From: Diaminobutyricibacter sp049994905
Lineage (GTDB): Bacteria; Actinomycetota; Actinomycetes; Actinomycetales; Microbacteriaceae
Assembly: GCF_049994905.1 (NCBI RefSeq)
Contig: NZ_CP188258.1
Location: forward strand, 3,472,001 to 3,536,000
Direction: 5' to 3'
Length of the DNA stretch: 64,000 nt
Shown here: piece by piece, positions 17,601 to 25,331 of the stretch
Layout: each line of letters opens with the position of its first letter
Position numbering within the stretch: position 1 is the stretch's first letter
Translations under genes and position numbers: made by a program
The notes under the pieces: generated by a model
What the model saw: the letters and a program-made list of their open reading frames with translations, nothing else
Database searches by the model: none
Told to the model about the DNA's origin: nothing

Positions 17601-19281
17601 CGCGAAGCGCGCGCTCACGGTCACCATCGCCGGCACAGAAAGCTTCGTCGCGATCGAGGATGCGAGCCGGCTGCGTGACGCCCTGGGTGTTCCACTCCCG
17701 ATCGGCGTGCCCATCGCATTCGTCGAACCGGTGGATGACCCGCTCGGCGACCTCGTCAGCCGGTATGCGCGAACGCACGGACCATTCACCACCGCAGATG
17801 TCGCCACCCACCTGGGGCTCGGGATCGCCATCGTGAATGACGCGCTGAGGCGGCTCTCGCACGATCGTCGTGTCGTCGAGGGCGAATTCAGGCCGCATGC
17901 GTTCGGTTCGGAGTGGTGCGACGCCGAGATCCTGCGGCGCCTGCGCCGGCTGTCGCTGGCCGCGCTTCGGCACGAAGTCGAACCGGTCGACCCGCAGACC
18001 TTCGCCCGGTTCCTGCCCGACTGGCAGCATGTCGGTGGCGTCCTCCGTGGTGTGGATGCCGTCGCCTCCGTCATCGAACAGCTCGCCGGAGCCCGTATTC
18101 CCGCGTCGGCATGGGAATCGCTCGTTCTCCCTTCGCGGGTTTCCGACTACAGCCCTGCCATGCTCGACGAGCTCACCGCGACCGGTGAAGTCGTGTGGGC
18201 CGGTGGCGGTTCGCTCCCCGGAAACGACGGCTGGGTGAGCCTGCACCTCGCCGAAGCGGCGCCGGTCACTCTCCCGTTGCCGGTCGAGTACGAACCGGAT
18301 GCGCTCCAGCGCGACATTCTCGAGGCCCTCGGTCGGGGTGGCGGCTTCTTCTTTCGCCAGCTTTCCGATGCGATCAATGCGGAACGTGTCACCCGCGAAG
18401 ACGGGCAGGCTGTCGACGACGGGACTCTCGTGACCGCCATCTGGGATCTCGTGTGGGCCGGTCTTCTCACCAACGACACTCTGGCTCCGCTCCGAACGCT
18501 CACCGGCAGTTCCGGTGCGCACAAGCGACCGAAGACTGCGCCTCGCTCGCGGCTCTACCGCGGACGATCCGTCGGTCGGTCCGCGCTCGTCACTCGCGTC
18601 GGTCCTCCCATCGCCGGCGGCAGGTGGTCGGTTCTTCCCGCAGCCGACGAGGATGCGACCCTGCGTGCGCACGCCCTTGCCGAGACCCTCCTCGACCGGT
18701 ACGGCGTCGTCACGCGCGGGTCTGCGATGAACGAGGGTGCACCCGGCGGATTCGCACTCGCGTACAAAGTGTTGAGTGGTTTCGAGGAATCCGGGCGGGC
18801 ACGGCGGGGCTACTTCGTCGAGACCCTCGGTGCCGCACAGTTCGCCACCGGTGCGACGGTGGACCGACTGCGTTCGTTCACCCTGGATCACACCCAGGAG
18901 CCACCACGCGAGGCGGTCGCCCTGGCTGCCACAGATCCGGCAAACCCGTACGGTGCTGCGCTTCCCTGGCCGGCCACACCCGAAGATGCCGGTACAGGTC
19001 ATCGTCCCGGTCGCAAGGCTGGGGCACTGGTCGTTCTCGTGGATGGTGCACTCACCCTCTACGTCGAGCGAGGGGGCAAGAGCCTTCTCTCGTTCAGTGA
19101 TGACGCGCGGGTACTGGAAGTCGCGGCACGCGCACTCGCCCGCCTGATCAGTACGGGGCGTGTGGACAAGCTTGCGATCGAGACCGTCAACGGTGCGTTC
19201 ATACTCGGTACGCCACTCGGCGACGGGCTCACGGCTGCGGGCTTCCTGGCGACCCCACGAGGGCTTCGGTTGCGGTCGTGA
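14635..19281 (+). CDS. lhr: ATP-dependent DNA helicase Lhr
   Basis: 1548 residues, full length for the bacterial Lhr family. The superfamily 2 core is at residues 1-500: APTGSGKT 44-51, SPLKALG 81-87, DEVH 168-171, SAT in GLSATVRP and the conserved RVGRAGHQVGEVS. The Lhr-core winged helix and beta-barrel follow to about 860. The C-terminal 600 residues form the large Lhr-CTD. Lhr is a 3'-5' translocase that unwinds RNA:DNA hybrids and is induced by mutagens in mycobacteria. The start follows AAGGA. The nei2 gene is 30 bases downstream, the known repair pairing. Confidence 0.95.
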   Translation: MSNVLDRFSPATREWFSGAFPEPTTAQSGAWEAITRGSHALVVAPTGSGKTLAAFLWAIDRLAAEDRDHARPPGTRVLYISPLKALGVDVERNLRAPLVGITQTAKRLGAEPPHVSVGVRSGDTTSSDRRALVTNPPDILITTPESLFLMLTSAARETLTSVETVIVDEVHAVAATKRGAHLAVSLERLDTMLAKPAQRIGLSATVRPAEEVARFLGGRAPVEVVSPPSGKRFDLRVVVPVADMSELGTSTWNDEGDSRTPQTGSIWPHVEEAIVDRVLEHRSSIVFANSRRLAERLTARLNEIYEERLLGGAADLVPFGGGAPEAAASSTTRVPAEMIGASGQTKGSSLAGADPDSLVLARAHHGSVSKEQRAIIEDDLKSGRLRCVVATSSLELGIDMGAVDLVVQVESPPSVASGLQRVGRAGHQVGEVSRGIVYPKHRADLIHSAVAAERMTAGLIESLRVPTNPLDILAQQTVAAVALEPVDVDDWFDTVRRSAPFATLPRSAYDATLDLLAGRYPSDEFAELRPRVVWDRDSGSLTGRPGAQRLAVTSGGTIPDRGLFGVYMVGEKASRVGELDEEMVYESRVGDVFALGSTSWRIQEITHDRVLVTPAFGEPGRLPFWKGDGLGRPAELGRAVGAFVREVSGASDTDAELRCVEAGLDQWATGNLLSFLKEQRTATGHIPTDRTLVVERFRDELGDWRVVMHSPYGMQVHAPWALAVGARVRERFGIEGACMAADDGIIVRIPDTESQPPGAELFVFDPAELDELVTTEVGGSALFAARFRECAARALLLPKYNPGKRSPLWQQRQKASQLLDVARKYPTFPIILETVRECLQDVYDLPALDALAKQLAARTVRIVETTTESASPFARSLLFGYVAAFMYEGDSPLAERRAAALSLDAGLLAELLGRAELRELLDPAVIERVEREVQRLAPDRRARGLEGAADLIRMLGPLTVDEAGERLEGEGDEPAGPVVARRLLTELVDAKRALTVTIAGTESFVAIEDASRLRDALGVPLPIGVPIAFVEPVDDPLGDLVSRYARTHGPFTTADVATHLGLGIAIVNDALRRLSHDRRVVEGEFRPHAFGSEWCDAEILRRLRRLSLAALRHEVEPVDPQTFARFLPDWQHVGGVLRGVDAVASVIEQLAGARIPASAWESLVLPSRVSDYSPAMLDELTATGEVVWAGGGSLPGNDGWVSLHLAEAAPVTLPLPVEYEPDALQRDILEALGRGGGFFFRQLSDAINAERVTREDGQAVDDGTLVTAIWDLVWAGLLTNDTLAPLRTLTGSSGAHKRPKTAPRSRLYRGRSVGRSALVTRVGPPIAGGRWSVLPAADEDATLRAHALAETLLDRYGVVTRGSAMNEGAPGGFALAYKVLSGFEESGRARRGYFVETLGAAQFATGATVDRLRSFTLDHTQEPPREAVALAATDPANPYGAALPWPATPEDAGTGHRPGRKAGALVVLVDGALTLYVERGGKSLLSFSDDARVLEVAARALARLISTGRVDKLAIETVNGAFILGTPLGDGLTAAGFLATPRGLRLRS

Positions 19282-19311
19282 GTGGCTGTGCCGTGAGCGG
19301 CTGGATGACCT

Positions 19312-20088
19312 GTGCCTGAGGGCGACACCGTCTACCGCACGGCCCGCCGGTTGCGGGACGCGCTCGAAGGTCGCGTGCTCACGCACAGCGACTTCCGGGT
19401 GCCCGCCTTCGCCACTGTCGACCTGGCCGGCGAGCGAGTCGACTCTGTTGCCAGTCGCGGCAAGCACCTGCTGATCCGGGTCGGTGGGGTGAGCATCCAC
19501 AGTCATCTCAAAATGGAGGGATCGTGGGAGGTGTACCCCGTCGGAGCCCGGTGGCGGCATCCCGCGTTCCAGGCTCGGGTCGTGCTGTCGACCGTCGACG
19601 TCGTTGCTGTCGGTTTTCAGCTCGGCACCCTCGAAGTCGTACCGCGCGAGCGTGAGGAGAGCGTCGTCGGGTATCTCGGTCCGGACCTTCTCGGACCGGA
19701 CTGGGATGCGGACGAAGCCGTTCGTCGTCTGGCGGAGCACCCCGAACAGCCCATCGCGGTGTCTCTCCTCGACCAGAGGAATCTCGCCGGACTGGGGAAC
19801 GCCTACGCCAACGAAGTGTGTTTCGTGCGAGGGATGCTTCCCACGCGTCCCACGAAGGATGCCGACCTTCGTGCCACTGTCGCGCTCGCTCACCGTATGA
19901 TCGTCGCCAACCGCGACCGTGCCCAACGTGTGACGACCGGTAGCACGCGTCGTGGCGAGGCCGCATGGGTGTACGGCCGGGAGGGCAAACCGTGTCTTCG
20001 GTGTGGAACCCTCATCGAACGGTCGGAGCTCGGTCGAACGGAACTCGAGCAGCGTGTGATCTATTTCTGTCCGCACTGCCAGACGTGA
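19312..20088 (+). CDS. nei2: Endonuclease VIII-like DNA glycosylase/AP lyase (Nei2)
   Basis: 258 residues. After the GTG-encoded Met comes PEGDTVYRTARRL: the N-terminal proline is the Schiff-base nucleophile and the following glutamate is catalytic. The conserved lysine is in SRGKHLL near residue 50. The helix-two-turn-helix region carries LDQRNLAGLGNAYANEV, and the zinc finger closes the protein (CLRCG, then YFCPHCQT). It excises oxidised pyrimidines and cuts the abasic site. It is almost certainly cotranscribed with lhr. Confidence 0.93.
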   Translation: MPEGDTVYRTARRLRDALEGRVLTHSDFRVPAFATVDLAGERVDSVASRGKHLLIRVGGVSIHSHLKMEGSWEVYPVGARWRHPAFQARVVLSTVDVVAVGFQLGTLEVVPREREESVVGYLGPDLLGPDWDADEAVRRLAEHPEQPIAVSLLDQRNLAGLGNAYANEVCFVRGMLPTRPTKDADLRATVALAHRMIVANRDRAQRVTTGSTRRGEAAWVYGREGKPCLRCGTLIERSELGRTELEQRVIYFCPHCQT

Positions 20089-20173
20089 GCGTGGGCCGAG
20101 CCGTGGGGAGGAAGTCCATCCCTGACAGCCGGGTCGCTGTGCTCTCGAGTTATGTTGCTTATTCAAGTAAAGC

Positions 20174-20190
20174 GGCGCGCTACGCGCGCC
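20174..20190 (-). terminator. Hairpin containing the stop codon of the HNH gene
   Basis: GGCGCGC and GCGCGCC form a 7-bp G/C stem around TAC. On the minus strand the TAG stop of the HNH gene reads into the loop, and the stem is followed by GCTTTACTTG. This could terminate the HNH transcript very close to the stop; the nei2 gene ends 86 bases away on the other strand. Confidence 0.4.
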
Positions 20191-21040
20191 CCCTATTGAA
20201 CGCGGTCACAGCGGCCGCAACTTCTTCCGCACGTTCCTCTGACAGTGCACCCGAACCGACCATGATGCCAACCGAGGCGCCAGAAATCGTGCCGCCCCGA
20301 ACAACGTTCGTTCCGATTCGCGTCGCATCGCGTCCCAGCTCGATTCCGGCCCCGGCTGACCTTTCCCAGAACTCGGCAACAGTGAGAGGAAACACGAGCT
20401 GATCAAGGAGAGCGTCGTGATTCGGATACTTTTTCCTGTATTCCTCAGCGCCTGCAACTTCCGTGTACTCGATGCGGAACCGATCTCCATTCGGAAAGCG
20501 CACCTCGAGGTACCGGCCGCGCGGCGGGCAATCAACGTTTTCGGCTCCCGGGGGGACGATCCATACATTGTCTTCCATCCATGCCCGCGGTTGCCCATTC
20601 GCCCCAGGCAGTTGGAAATTCAAGAGCAGATACCCGTTGTCATCGCGGTTGAAGTAGATGGCTCGCTTGTTGGCGACCTGCAGGATGGTGTCCACCTTGT
20701 AATACGCGTTCGAGCCGACAATGACCAGCAGTTCCCGCCGAAGGTAATCGAATTCGCCGCGCACCCAGTTCGCTCGACCAGCCCCTTCGCGCTTGAGCCG
20801 CCGGAGGAAGTCGTCAGGATAGTAATTCTGATCAGCCTTTGCCGCGTGATTGGAGCAAAGGGCGATCATTCCCTCGGGTGCGTGGTGACGTTTTGTTCGC
20901 CAAGGGGGATCGAAATGGTGGAACGTAAGGTACGGGCTCCCGCAACCCTCGACCGGACACCTGAAGCCAACTTCCCGACACAGCGCGCGACGCACGCTTA
21001 CTGGTGGTCGCCGGGTGAGCTTGCCTTGATGCGTACTCAT
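20180..21040 (-). CDS. HNH endonuclease domain protein
   Basis: 286 residues. An HNH-type metal finger lies at about residues 20-70: FRCPVEGCGSPYLTFHHFDP then GMIALCSNHAAKAD, with the histidine pair and paired cysteines in place. A mixed alpha/beta C-terminal region (residues 90-280) of unknown family follows, perhaps a sensor or DNA-binding part. Base composition is visibly lower in G+C than the flanking genes, so recent transfer is likely. No methylase, helicase or integrase is adjacent. A role in defence is possible but unproven. Confidence 0.75.
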   Translation of the reverse strand: MSTHQGKLTRRPPVSVRRALCREVGFRCPVEGCGSPYLTFHHFDPPWRTKRHHAPEGMIALCSNHAAKADQNYYPDDFLRRLKREGAGRANWVRGEFDYLRRELLVIVGSNAYYKVDTILQVANKRAIYFNRDDNGYLLLNFQLPGANGQPRAWMEDNVWIVPPGAENVDCPPRGRYLEVRFPNGDRFRIEYTEVAGAEEYRKKYPNHDALLDQLVFPLTVAEFWERSAGAGIELGRDATRIGTNVVRGGTISGASVGIMVGSGALSEERAEEVAAAVTAFNRGRA

Positions 21041-21227
21041 ATCTGCAGGCTAGTCGCGGGCAAGCCGCGGTACAGGCTAGGGGCACGTGTTAATGACTTG
21101 TCCCGTTGTCCAAGTCGGTGCGTCCGATGTCGCGGTCCCGTGCTGGGCGTGGGTGTAGGCGAGCGGGTGGGGGCGCCCGGTCCAGGCGCAGCCGTCATCG
21201 CGTTCGGCGAACAAGCCCCCGGTCAGC

Positions 21228-21980
21228 TCACCGAGCTCGGCGTGCGAGAAATTCCGCCCAGGTCGTCACTCCGTACGGATCCCCGTCGACCAGGTTGCTC
21301 CCCTCCGCGAGTGCGCGAAACGTCGCACCCGGCAATCGCACCGGCCACACCGCACGCCGGGATCCGCGGTGACGCTTCCATTCATCCGCGAGCGCCTGTC
21401 CGGTCAGCCGCTCGGGCCCGCCGATGTCGGCTACGCGACCGGCCGGCTCTCCGTCAGCAAGCATCACGAGGCGGGCAGCAACCTCTTCCACCGCGATCGA
21501 CTGAATCCTGATCGACGGCGCGAAGAGCACCGGCGAATACCGCTGGACTCCGAAAAGGGTCGCGACGAGATTGTGGACCTGGGTCGCCCGCAGGATGGTG
21601 TACGGCAGCGGTGACTCGGCGACGATCCGTTCGCTCTCGAGCTTCTGCCGGTAGTAGCCCAGGGCGATCTTGTCGATGCCGACGATCGAGAGGTACACGA
21701 TATGGGCGACCCGGGCTTTGTGCGCGGCGTAGAGCAGGTTCCGGGTCATGCTCGAATCCCCTCCGGCGAACGACGTTGCGAGATGTATGACGGTGTTGAC
21801 TCCCTGAATCGCGGGTCCCACCCCTGAACCGGTTTTGAGGTCGCCGACGACGCGCCCGGCTCCCGGATGCCGGCTGAGCACCCGCACCTCTCTCGCGCCG
21901 CCACTCCGCAACTGCTCGACGAGGGGCGTGCCGATCGTTCCGGTCCCGCCGGTCACGAGAATCGTCGATTTCAGTGCCAT
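21228..21980 (-). CDS. NmrA-like NAD(P)-binding protein, ECF41 partner
   Basis: 250 residues, atypical SDR of the NmrA/epimerase type. The dinucleotide motif VTGGTGTIGTPL is at residues 9-20, VIHLATS near 64, and YYRQKLESERIVAESPLPYTILRATQVH gives the conserved active-site lysine region near 108. ECF41 sigma factors are typically neighbours of a carboxymuconolactone decarboxylase, oxidoreductase or epimerase; this gene, 69 bases downstream of the sigma gene on the same strand, is that partner. The substrate is unknown. Confidence 0.88.
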   Translation of the reverse strand: MALKSTILVTGGTGTIGTPLVEQLRSGGAREVRVLSRHPGAGRVVGDLKTGSGVGPAIQGVNTVIHLATSFAGGDSSMTRNLLYAAHKARVAHIVYLSIVGIDKIALGYYRQKLESERIVAESPLPYTILRATQVHNLVATLFGVQRYSPVLFAPSIRIQSIAVEEVAARLVMLADGEPAGRVADIGGPERLTGQALADEWKRHRGSRRAVWPVRLPGATFRALAEGSNLVDGDPYGVTTWAEFLARRAR

Positions 21981-22049
21981 AGCTGATCTCCCTTCGTTCG
22001 CCGCGGCTGATGAGCCGTCATGGGTCGCGCCGCACCACGATCACGTGCC

Positions 22050-23003
22050 TCACCGACCAGCGGGGTCGGCGATGCGTGACAGCTGCGCCTGCGCAAAGGC
22101 GAGTTTGTCCGGGTTCATCATCAGGTCCAGTCCGGTCACGTGCTCACGGTCGGCATGGACGAACCAGACAGCCGAGATCGCGTCACCGGCGAGCGCGACG
22201 ACCGCCAGTTCGCCGTTGACCTGCGCCGTGAATGCGTCGATGCCTGCACCGAACCTCTGCACGGCACCCACGAGATAGCGCGAGACCGCGTCGGCGCCCA
22301 CCACGGGCTGCCGAGCCGCGCTGACGATACCGCCGCCGTCGACCCGGACGACGACATCCTCAGTCAGCAGTGCCTGGAGACCCTCGAGATCTCCGTTGCG
22401 GGCGGCGACGAACATCTCGTCCACGAGTCCCTGCCAGCGGTCGGGTTCGAGCGGCGCGGTGTGAACCGTCACGACGTGCCTGCGGGCCCTGGCGTGCAGT
22501 TCGCGCGCGTTGACCTCGCTCGTACCGAGCAGTTCCGCCACTTCTCCATGGCTGTACTCGAACGCTTCGCGCAGAACATATGCGGCTCGCTCGGGGGGAG
22601 TGAGCCGCTCGAGGAGCAGCAGAAGCTGCAGCGAAACGCTCTCGCGCTGCGCGGCGATCTCGAGTGGACCGAGAACCCCGGAGGTGGCTCCGTGGCCGTC
22701 GAACTCGGATGCGGTGAGCACCGGTTCCGGCAGCCACGGCCCGTCATAGACGTCGCGTTTCGCCCGCGCCGATTCGAGCACGTCCAAACAGAGGGTCGTC
22801 ACGATACGCGCGAGGTAAGCGCCGGGGTCGACGACGGCGAACCGGTCGAGCCTGCTGAAGCGACCCCAGGCATCCCGGACGACATTCTCCGCGTCGGATG
22901 CGGTACCGAGCATCCGGTACGCGATCGCGAACATGCGCCATCGCTGCGCCTGGAACATGTCGAGGTCGCCAGGGCTGCCGGTCGCGCCTGTCACGCCCCT
23001 CAT
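22050..23003 (-). CDS. RNA polymerase sigma factor, ECF41 family (SigJ-like)
   Basis: 317 residues. Region 2 is at residues 15-50 (FAIAYRMLGTASDAENVV), region 4 near 130-175 (LTPPERAAYVLREAFEYSHGEVA). A SnoaL/NTF2-like domain occupies the C-terminal third. The ECF41 signature motifs are all present: WLPEP in the linker, DGGG near 238 and NPDKL near 299. In this group the SnoaL domain acts as a built-in regulator of the sigma core in place of an anti-sigma factor. The start at ATG 23003 lacks a good ribosome binding site, so it could lie slightly downstream. Confidence 0.92.
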   Translation of the reverse strand: MRGVTGATGSPGDLDMFQAQRWRMFAIAYRMLGTASDAENVVRDAWGRFSRLDRFAVVDPGAYLARIVTTLCLDVLESARAKRDVYDGPWLPEPVLTASEFDGHGATSGVLGPLEIAAQRESVSLQLLLLLERLTPPERAAYVLREAFEYSHGEVAELLGTSEVNARELHARARRHVVTVHTAPLEPDRWQGLVDEMFVAARNGDLEGLQALLTEDVVVRVDGGGIVSAARQPVVGADAVSRYLVGAVQRFGAGIDAFTAQVNGELAVVALAGDAISAVWFVHADREHVTGLDLMMNPDKLAFAQAQLSRIADPAGR

Positions 23004-23086
23004 TCTGTCAAGGGAGCGAATGCGCCAACAGGAGTCCAGCAGGATTCGCAGCGTATCGGCACAGGATGGCCCCGGACGGCGCGGGT

Positions 23087-23144
23087 CGCATGCGAACGGA
23101 CCGGGCCGCGTAACCCCGCGTGCCCGGCCCGTTGGTCGCGTGCG
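23087..23144. repeat. Imperfect long inverted repeat upstream of the ECF41 gene
   Basis: The segment 23087-23106 (CGCATGCGAACGGACCGGGC) pairs with 23122-23144 with a 3-base gap and few mismatches. Each arm also carries a copy of GTCGCRTGCGAA. It sits between the YCII gene and the sigma factor gene, both on the minus strand, so it could terminate YCII transcription or be a binding site. Confidence 0.45.
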
Positions 23145-23156
23145 AATGCCCGCAGG

Positions 23157-23453
23157 TCACATCTCGACGGTCTCGTGGATCTCGATCCGGCCGCCGGCGG
23201 ACAGGTGCGGGTGGCCTTTGAGCAGTCCTTCGACCTCGCCGGTCGACCCGGCCTGGACGATCGAATACCCGTTGACGCGGCTCGCCGGGATGTCGGCACC
23301 TTCGGCGGTCTCCGCACCGAACGCGTTCCCGGCGTCGAGGATGGCATCACCGGATGCGCCGAACCACGCCATCCACGCGTCGGTCACCTTCTTGCCTTCT
23401 TCAGGCGTCTGGGGCACTGTACCGCCCTGGTACAGCAGAACGTATTTCGCCAT
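23157..23453 (-). CDS. YCII-related domain protein
   Basis: 98 residues, ferredoxin-like YCII domain: MAKYVLLYQGG at the start, a MAWFGASGDAILDAG helix near residue 27, SRVNGYSIVQAGS near 57 and a final GRIEIHETVEM strand. The ATG at 23453 is preferred over the ATG two codons upstream because GAGGAG is 7 bases from it. Its relation to the nearby ECF41 gene resembles the DGPF-ECF42 arrangement at 1857-3555. Function unknown. Confidence 0.85.
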   Translation of the reverse strand: MAKYVLLYQGGTVPQTPEEGKKVTDAWMAWFGASGDAILDAGNAFGAETAEGADIPASRVNGYSIVQAGSTGEVEGLLKGHPHLSAGGRIEIHETVEM

Positions 23454-23507
23454 TGTCATACTCCTCGTGTCGTGCTGCCGGTCGGCAGCGGTGGTGTTCA
23501 TCCCTAC

Positions 23508-23534
23508 GACGTGAGCGGGTACGCGAAATCGACA
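23508..23534 (-). promoter_or_regulatory. Candidate ECF41-type promoter
   Basis: On the minus strand TGTCGAT (23534-23528) and CGTC (23511-23508) are separated by 16 bases. Published ECF41 promoters have TGTCACA at -35 and CGTC at -10 with similar spacing. This lies about 55 bases upstream of the YCII start codon. The -35 match is partial, so this is a weak prediction. Confidence 0.35.
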
Positions 23535-23549
23535 GCGTGGCCCGAAAGA

Positions 23550-23585
23550 CACAAAAAAGAAAGAGGGGAGCCGAAGCTCCCCTCT
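23550..23585 (-). terminator. Rho-independent terminator of the msr operon
   Basis: A 10-bp stem closed by a TTCG tetraloop (23562-23585), followed on the minus strand by TTCTTTTTTG. It lies directly after msrA and is a textbook intrinsic terminator. Confidence 0.92.
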
Positions 23586-23617
23586 CCTGTCAGCCGACCA
23601 CCGGGGTCAGCCGGCGA

Positions 23618-24139
23618 CTACTGCGCGACGGCCTGCTCGCGTCGCGGCAGCTTCCAGTCTGGCCGCACGTAGTGGCAGGTGTACCCCCACGGCATGCGCT
23701 CGAGGTAGTCCTGGTGCTCGGGCTCGGCCTCCCAGAACGGACCGGCCGCGGTGACCTCGGTCACGACCTTGCCGGGCCAGATCCCTGACGCGTCGACATC
23801 GGCGATGGTGTCCTCGGCGATGCGCTTCTGCTCCTCGCTGGTGTAGAAGATCGCTGACCGGTAGCTCGTACCGACGTCGTTGCCCTGACGGTTCTTCGTC
23901 GACGGGTCGTGGATCTGGAAGAAGAACTCCAGCAGGTCACGGTAGCTGAGCTTCTGCGGGTCGAAGATGATCTCGATCGCCTCGGCGTGGTTTCCGTGGT
24001 TGCGGTAGGTGGCGTTCGGCACATCGCCGCCGCTGTAGCCGACCCGCGTCGAGATGACTCCCGGACGCTTGCGGATCAGGTCTTGTACACCCCAGAAACA
24101 TCCACCGGCGAGGATGGCCTTCTCAGTGGTTCCAGTCAT
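23618..24139 (-). CDS. msrA: Peptide-methionine (S)-S-oxide reductase MsrA
   Basis: 173 residues with the catalytic motif GGCFWG (Cys14), followed by GVISTRVGYSGGDVPNATY and the substrate-binding HAEAIEI segment. It repairs S-epimers of methionine sulfoxide in proteins, using thioredoxin. A resolving cysteine is probably in GYTCHY near residue 152. The start overlaps the msrB stop in an ATGA junction, so both stereospecific activities are made together; the operon ends at the terminator at 23550-23585. Confidence 0.95.
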   Translation of the reverse strand: MTGTTEKAILAGGCFWGVQDLIRKRPGVISTRVGYSGGDVPNATYRNHGNHAEAIEIIFDPQKLSYRDLLEFFFQIHDPSTKNRQGNDVGTSYRSAIFYTSEEQKRIAEDTIADVDASGIWPGKVVTEVTAAGPFWEAEPEHQDYLERMPWGYTCHYVRPDWKLPRREQAVAQ

Positions 24140-24600
24140 CGTGCGGTCTCCTCTGTCGTAGTGAACAGGCTGCGGTAGTCGCCGTAGCCCTCGCCCTCCA
24201 GGTTCGCCACAGGGATGAACCGGAGTGCAGCTGAATTGATGCAATAGCGCAGACCGCCCTGGTCTGCCGGCCCGTCGTCGAAGACGTGGCCGAGGTGGCT
24301 GTCGCCGTGCGCGGATCGCACCTCGGTGCGCACCATGCCGTAGGTGCGGTCCTGCTTCAGGATGACGTTGGCCGGGTCGATCGGAACGGTGAAGCTCGGC
24401 CAGCCCGATCGGCTGTCGTACTTGTTGACGGATGCGAACAACGGCTCCCCTGAGACGATGTCCACGTAGATGCCCTGCTCGTGGTTGTCCCAGAATTCGT
24501 TGCGGAAGGCGGGCTCCGTCTCGGCTTCCTGGGTGACGCGATACTGCTCGGTGGTAAGCCGGGAAATGGCCTCCGGGTCCTTGCGGTACTCGTGTGACAC
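24136..24600 (-). CDS. msrB: Peptide-methionine (R)-S-oxide reductase MsrB
   Basis: 154 residues. Catalytic Cys120 is in GGLRYCINSAALRF; GWPSF near residue 66 and HGDSHLGHVF near 98 are the substrate pocket. The two CxxC zinc motifs of many MsrB proteins are missing, so this is the zinc-free form. It reduces R-methionine sulfoxide. The GTG start at 24600 is chosen because AAGGAG lies 8 bases upstream. First gene of the msrBA operon. Confidence 0.94.
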   Translation of the reverse strand: MSHEYRKDPEAISRLTTEQYRVTQEAETEPAFRNEFWDNHEQGIYVDIVSGEPLFASVNKYDSRSGWPSFTVPIDPANVILKQDRTYGMVRTEVRSAHGDSHLGHVFDDGPADQGGLRYCINSAALRFIPVANLEGEGYGDYRSLFTTTEETAR

Positions 24601-24761
24601 TGTTCTTTCTCCTTCGCTTCGGGTCACTGCTGGCTGCAGCGCCTCAGTAAGTAGAACGAGCTATGGTCACAGGCTGTTCCACCCAAGCTGTGTGTTAGCT
24701 GTGGCTTTCAAACCCCGCCCGCAGCTTTCGGGCGGCGGATGCGGCTCGTAGAGTGTGCGAC

Positions 24762-25181
24762 ATGGGGAAGCGCGACCCGCGGGTCGACGAGTACATCGAC
24801 GGCCTGGCCGACTGGCAACAGGAGATCTGCCGCGCGGTGCGGGAGATCGTGCATGCGGCCGAACCGGCGATCGAGGAGACGATCAAGCGCACGAACCGGC
24901 CCTATTTCGTGCGCGACGGCAACGTGTGTGCGCTGCTTGCCGCGAAGGACCATGTGAACGTCTTCGTGTACGACGGCGCGATCGTGCCCGATCCGCACGG
25001 GATCATCACGGCCGGTCACGACAATGCGACGGCCCGCACGGTGGGCATCAAGCGAGGCGAGACGGTGAACGCGGATGCTCTGGCCGCGATGATCCACCAG
25101 ATCGCGGAGAACAACCGCGCGGGCGGCTGGCGCAAACTCAAGGCGGAGGGCCAGGCGCGAAGCACCGGATCGCCCGCCTGA
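24762..25181 (+). CDS. DUF1801 domain protein
   Basis: 139 residues with the DUF1801 pattern: VDEYIDGLADWQQEICRAVREIVHAAEPAIEE, then IKRTNRPYF, LLAAKDHVNVFVYDG and a final ADALAAMIHQIAENNRAGGW helix. These small proteins have a YdhG-like fold and no assigned reaction. ATG 24762 is preferred; a GTG three codons earlier is possible. Two AGCTGTG copies 11 bases apart (24686-24703) lie upstream. Confidence 0.82.
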   Translation: MGKRDPRVDEYIDGLADWQQEICRAVREIVHAAEPAIEETIKRTNRPYFVRDGNVCALLAAKDHVNVFVYDGAIVPDPHGIITAGHDNATARTVGIKRGETVNADALAAMIHQIAENNRAGGWRKLKAEGQARSTGSPA

Positions 25182-25331
25182 CACGACGGAATCCCTCGGA
25201 TATTTCACATACCTCAACGGATCACGCCGTAAGATCGGGCGAATGCGACAGATTCCGTCGAATCCGAGTTGTTCTCACCCGCCAACACTGCTAACGTCAG
25301 CGCAGGTATCAGCAACGAAGCAGGAGAACCA

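Noticed and set aside
14053..20166. Two open frames of over 1000 codons on the minus strand
   Set aside because: They are antisense to the esterase, lhr and nei2, which have full sets of catalytic motifs. The long frames reflect codon bias of the opposite strand.
21041..21227. tRNA gene or attachment site next to the HNH gene
   Set aside because: No cloverleaf, no T-loop consensus and no clear direct repeat bounding the lower-G+C segment could be seen.
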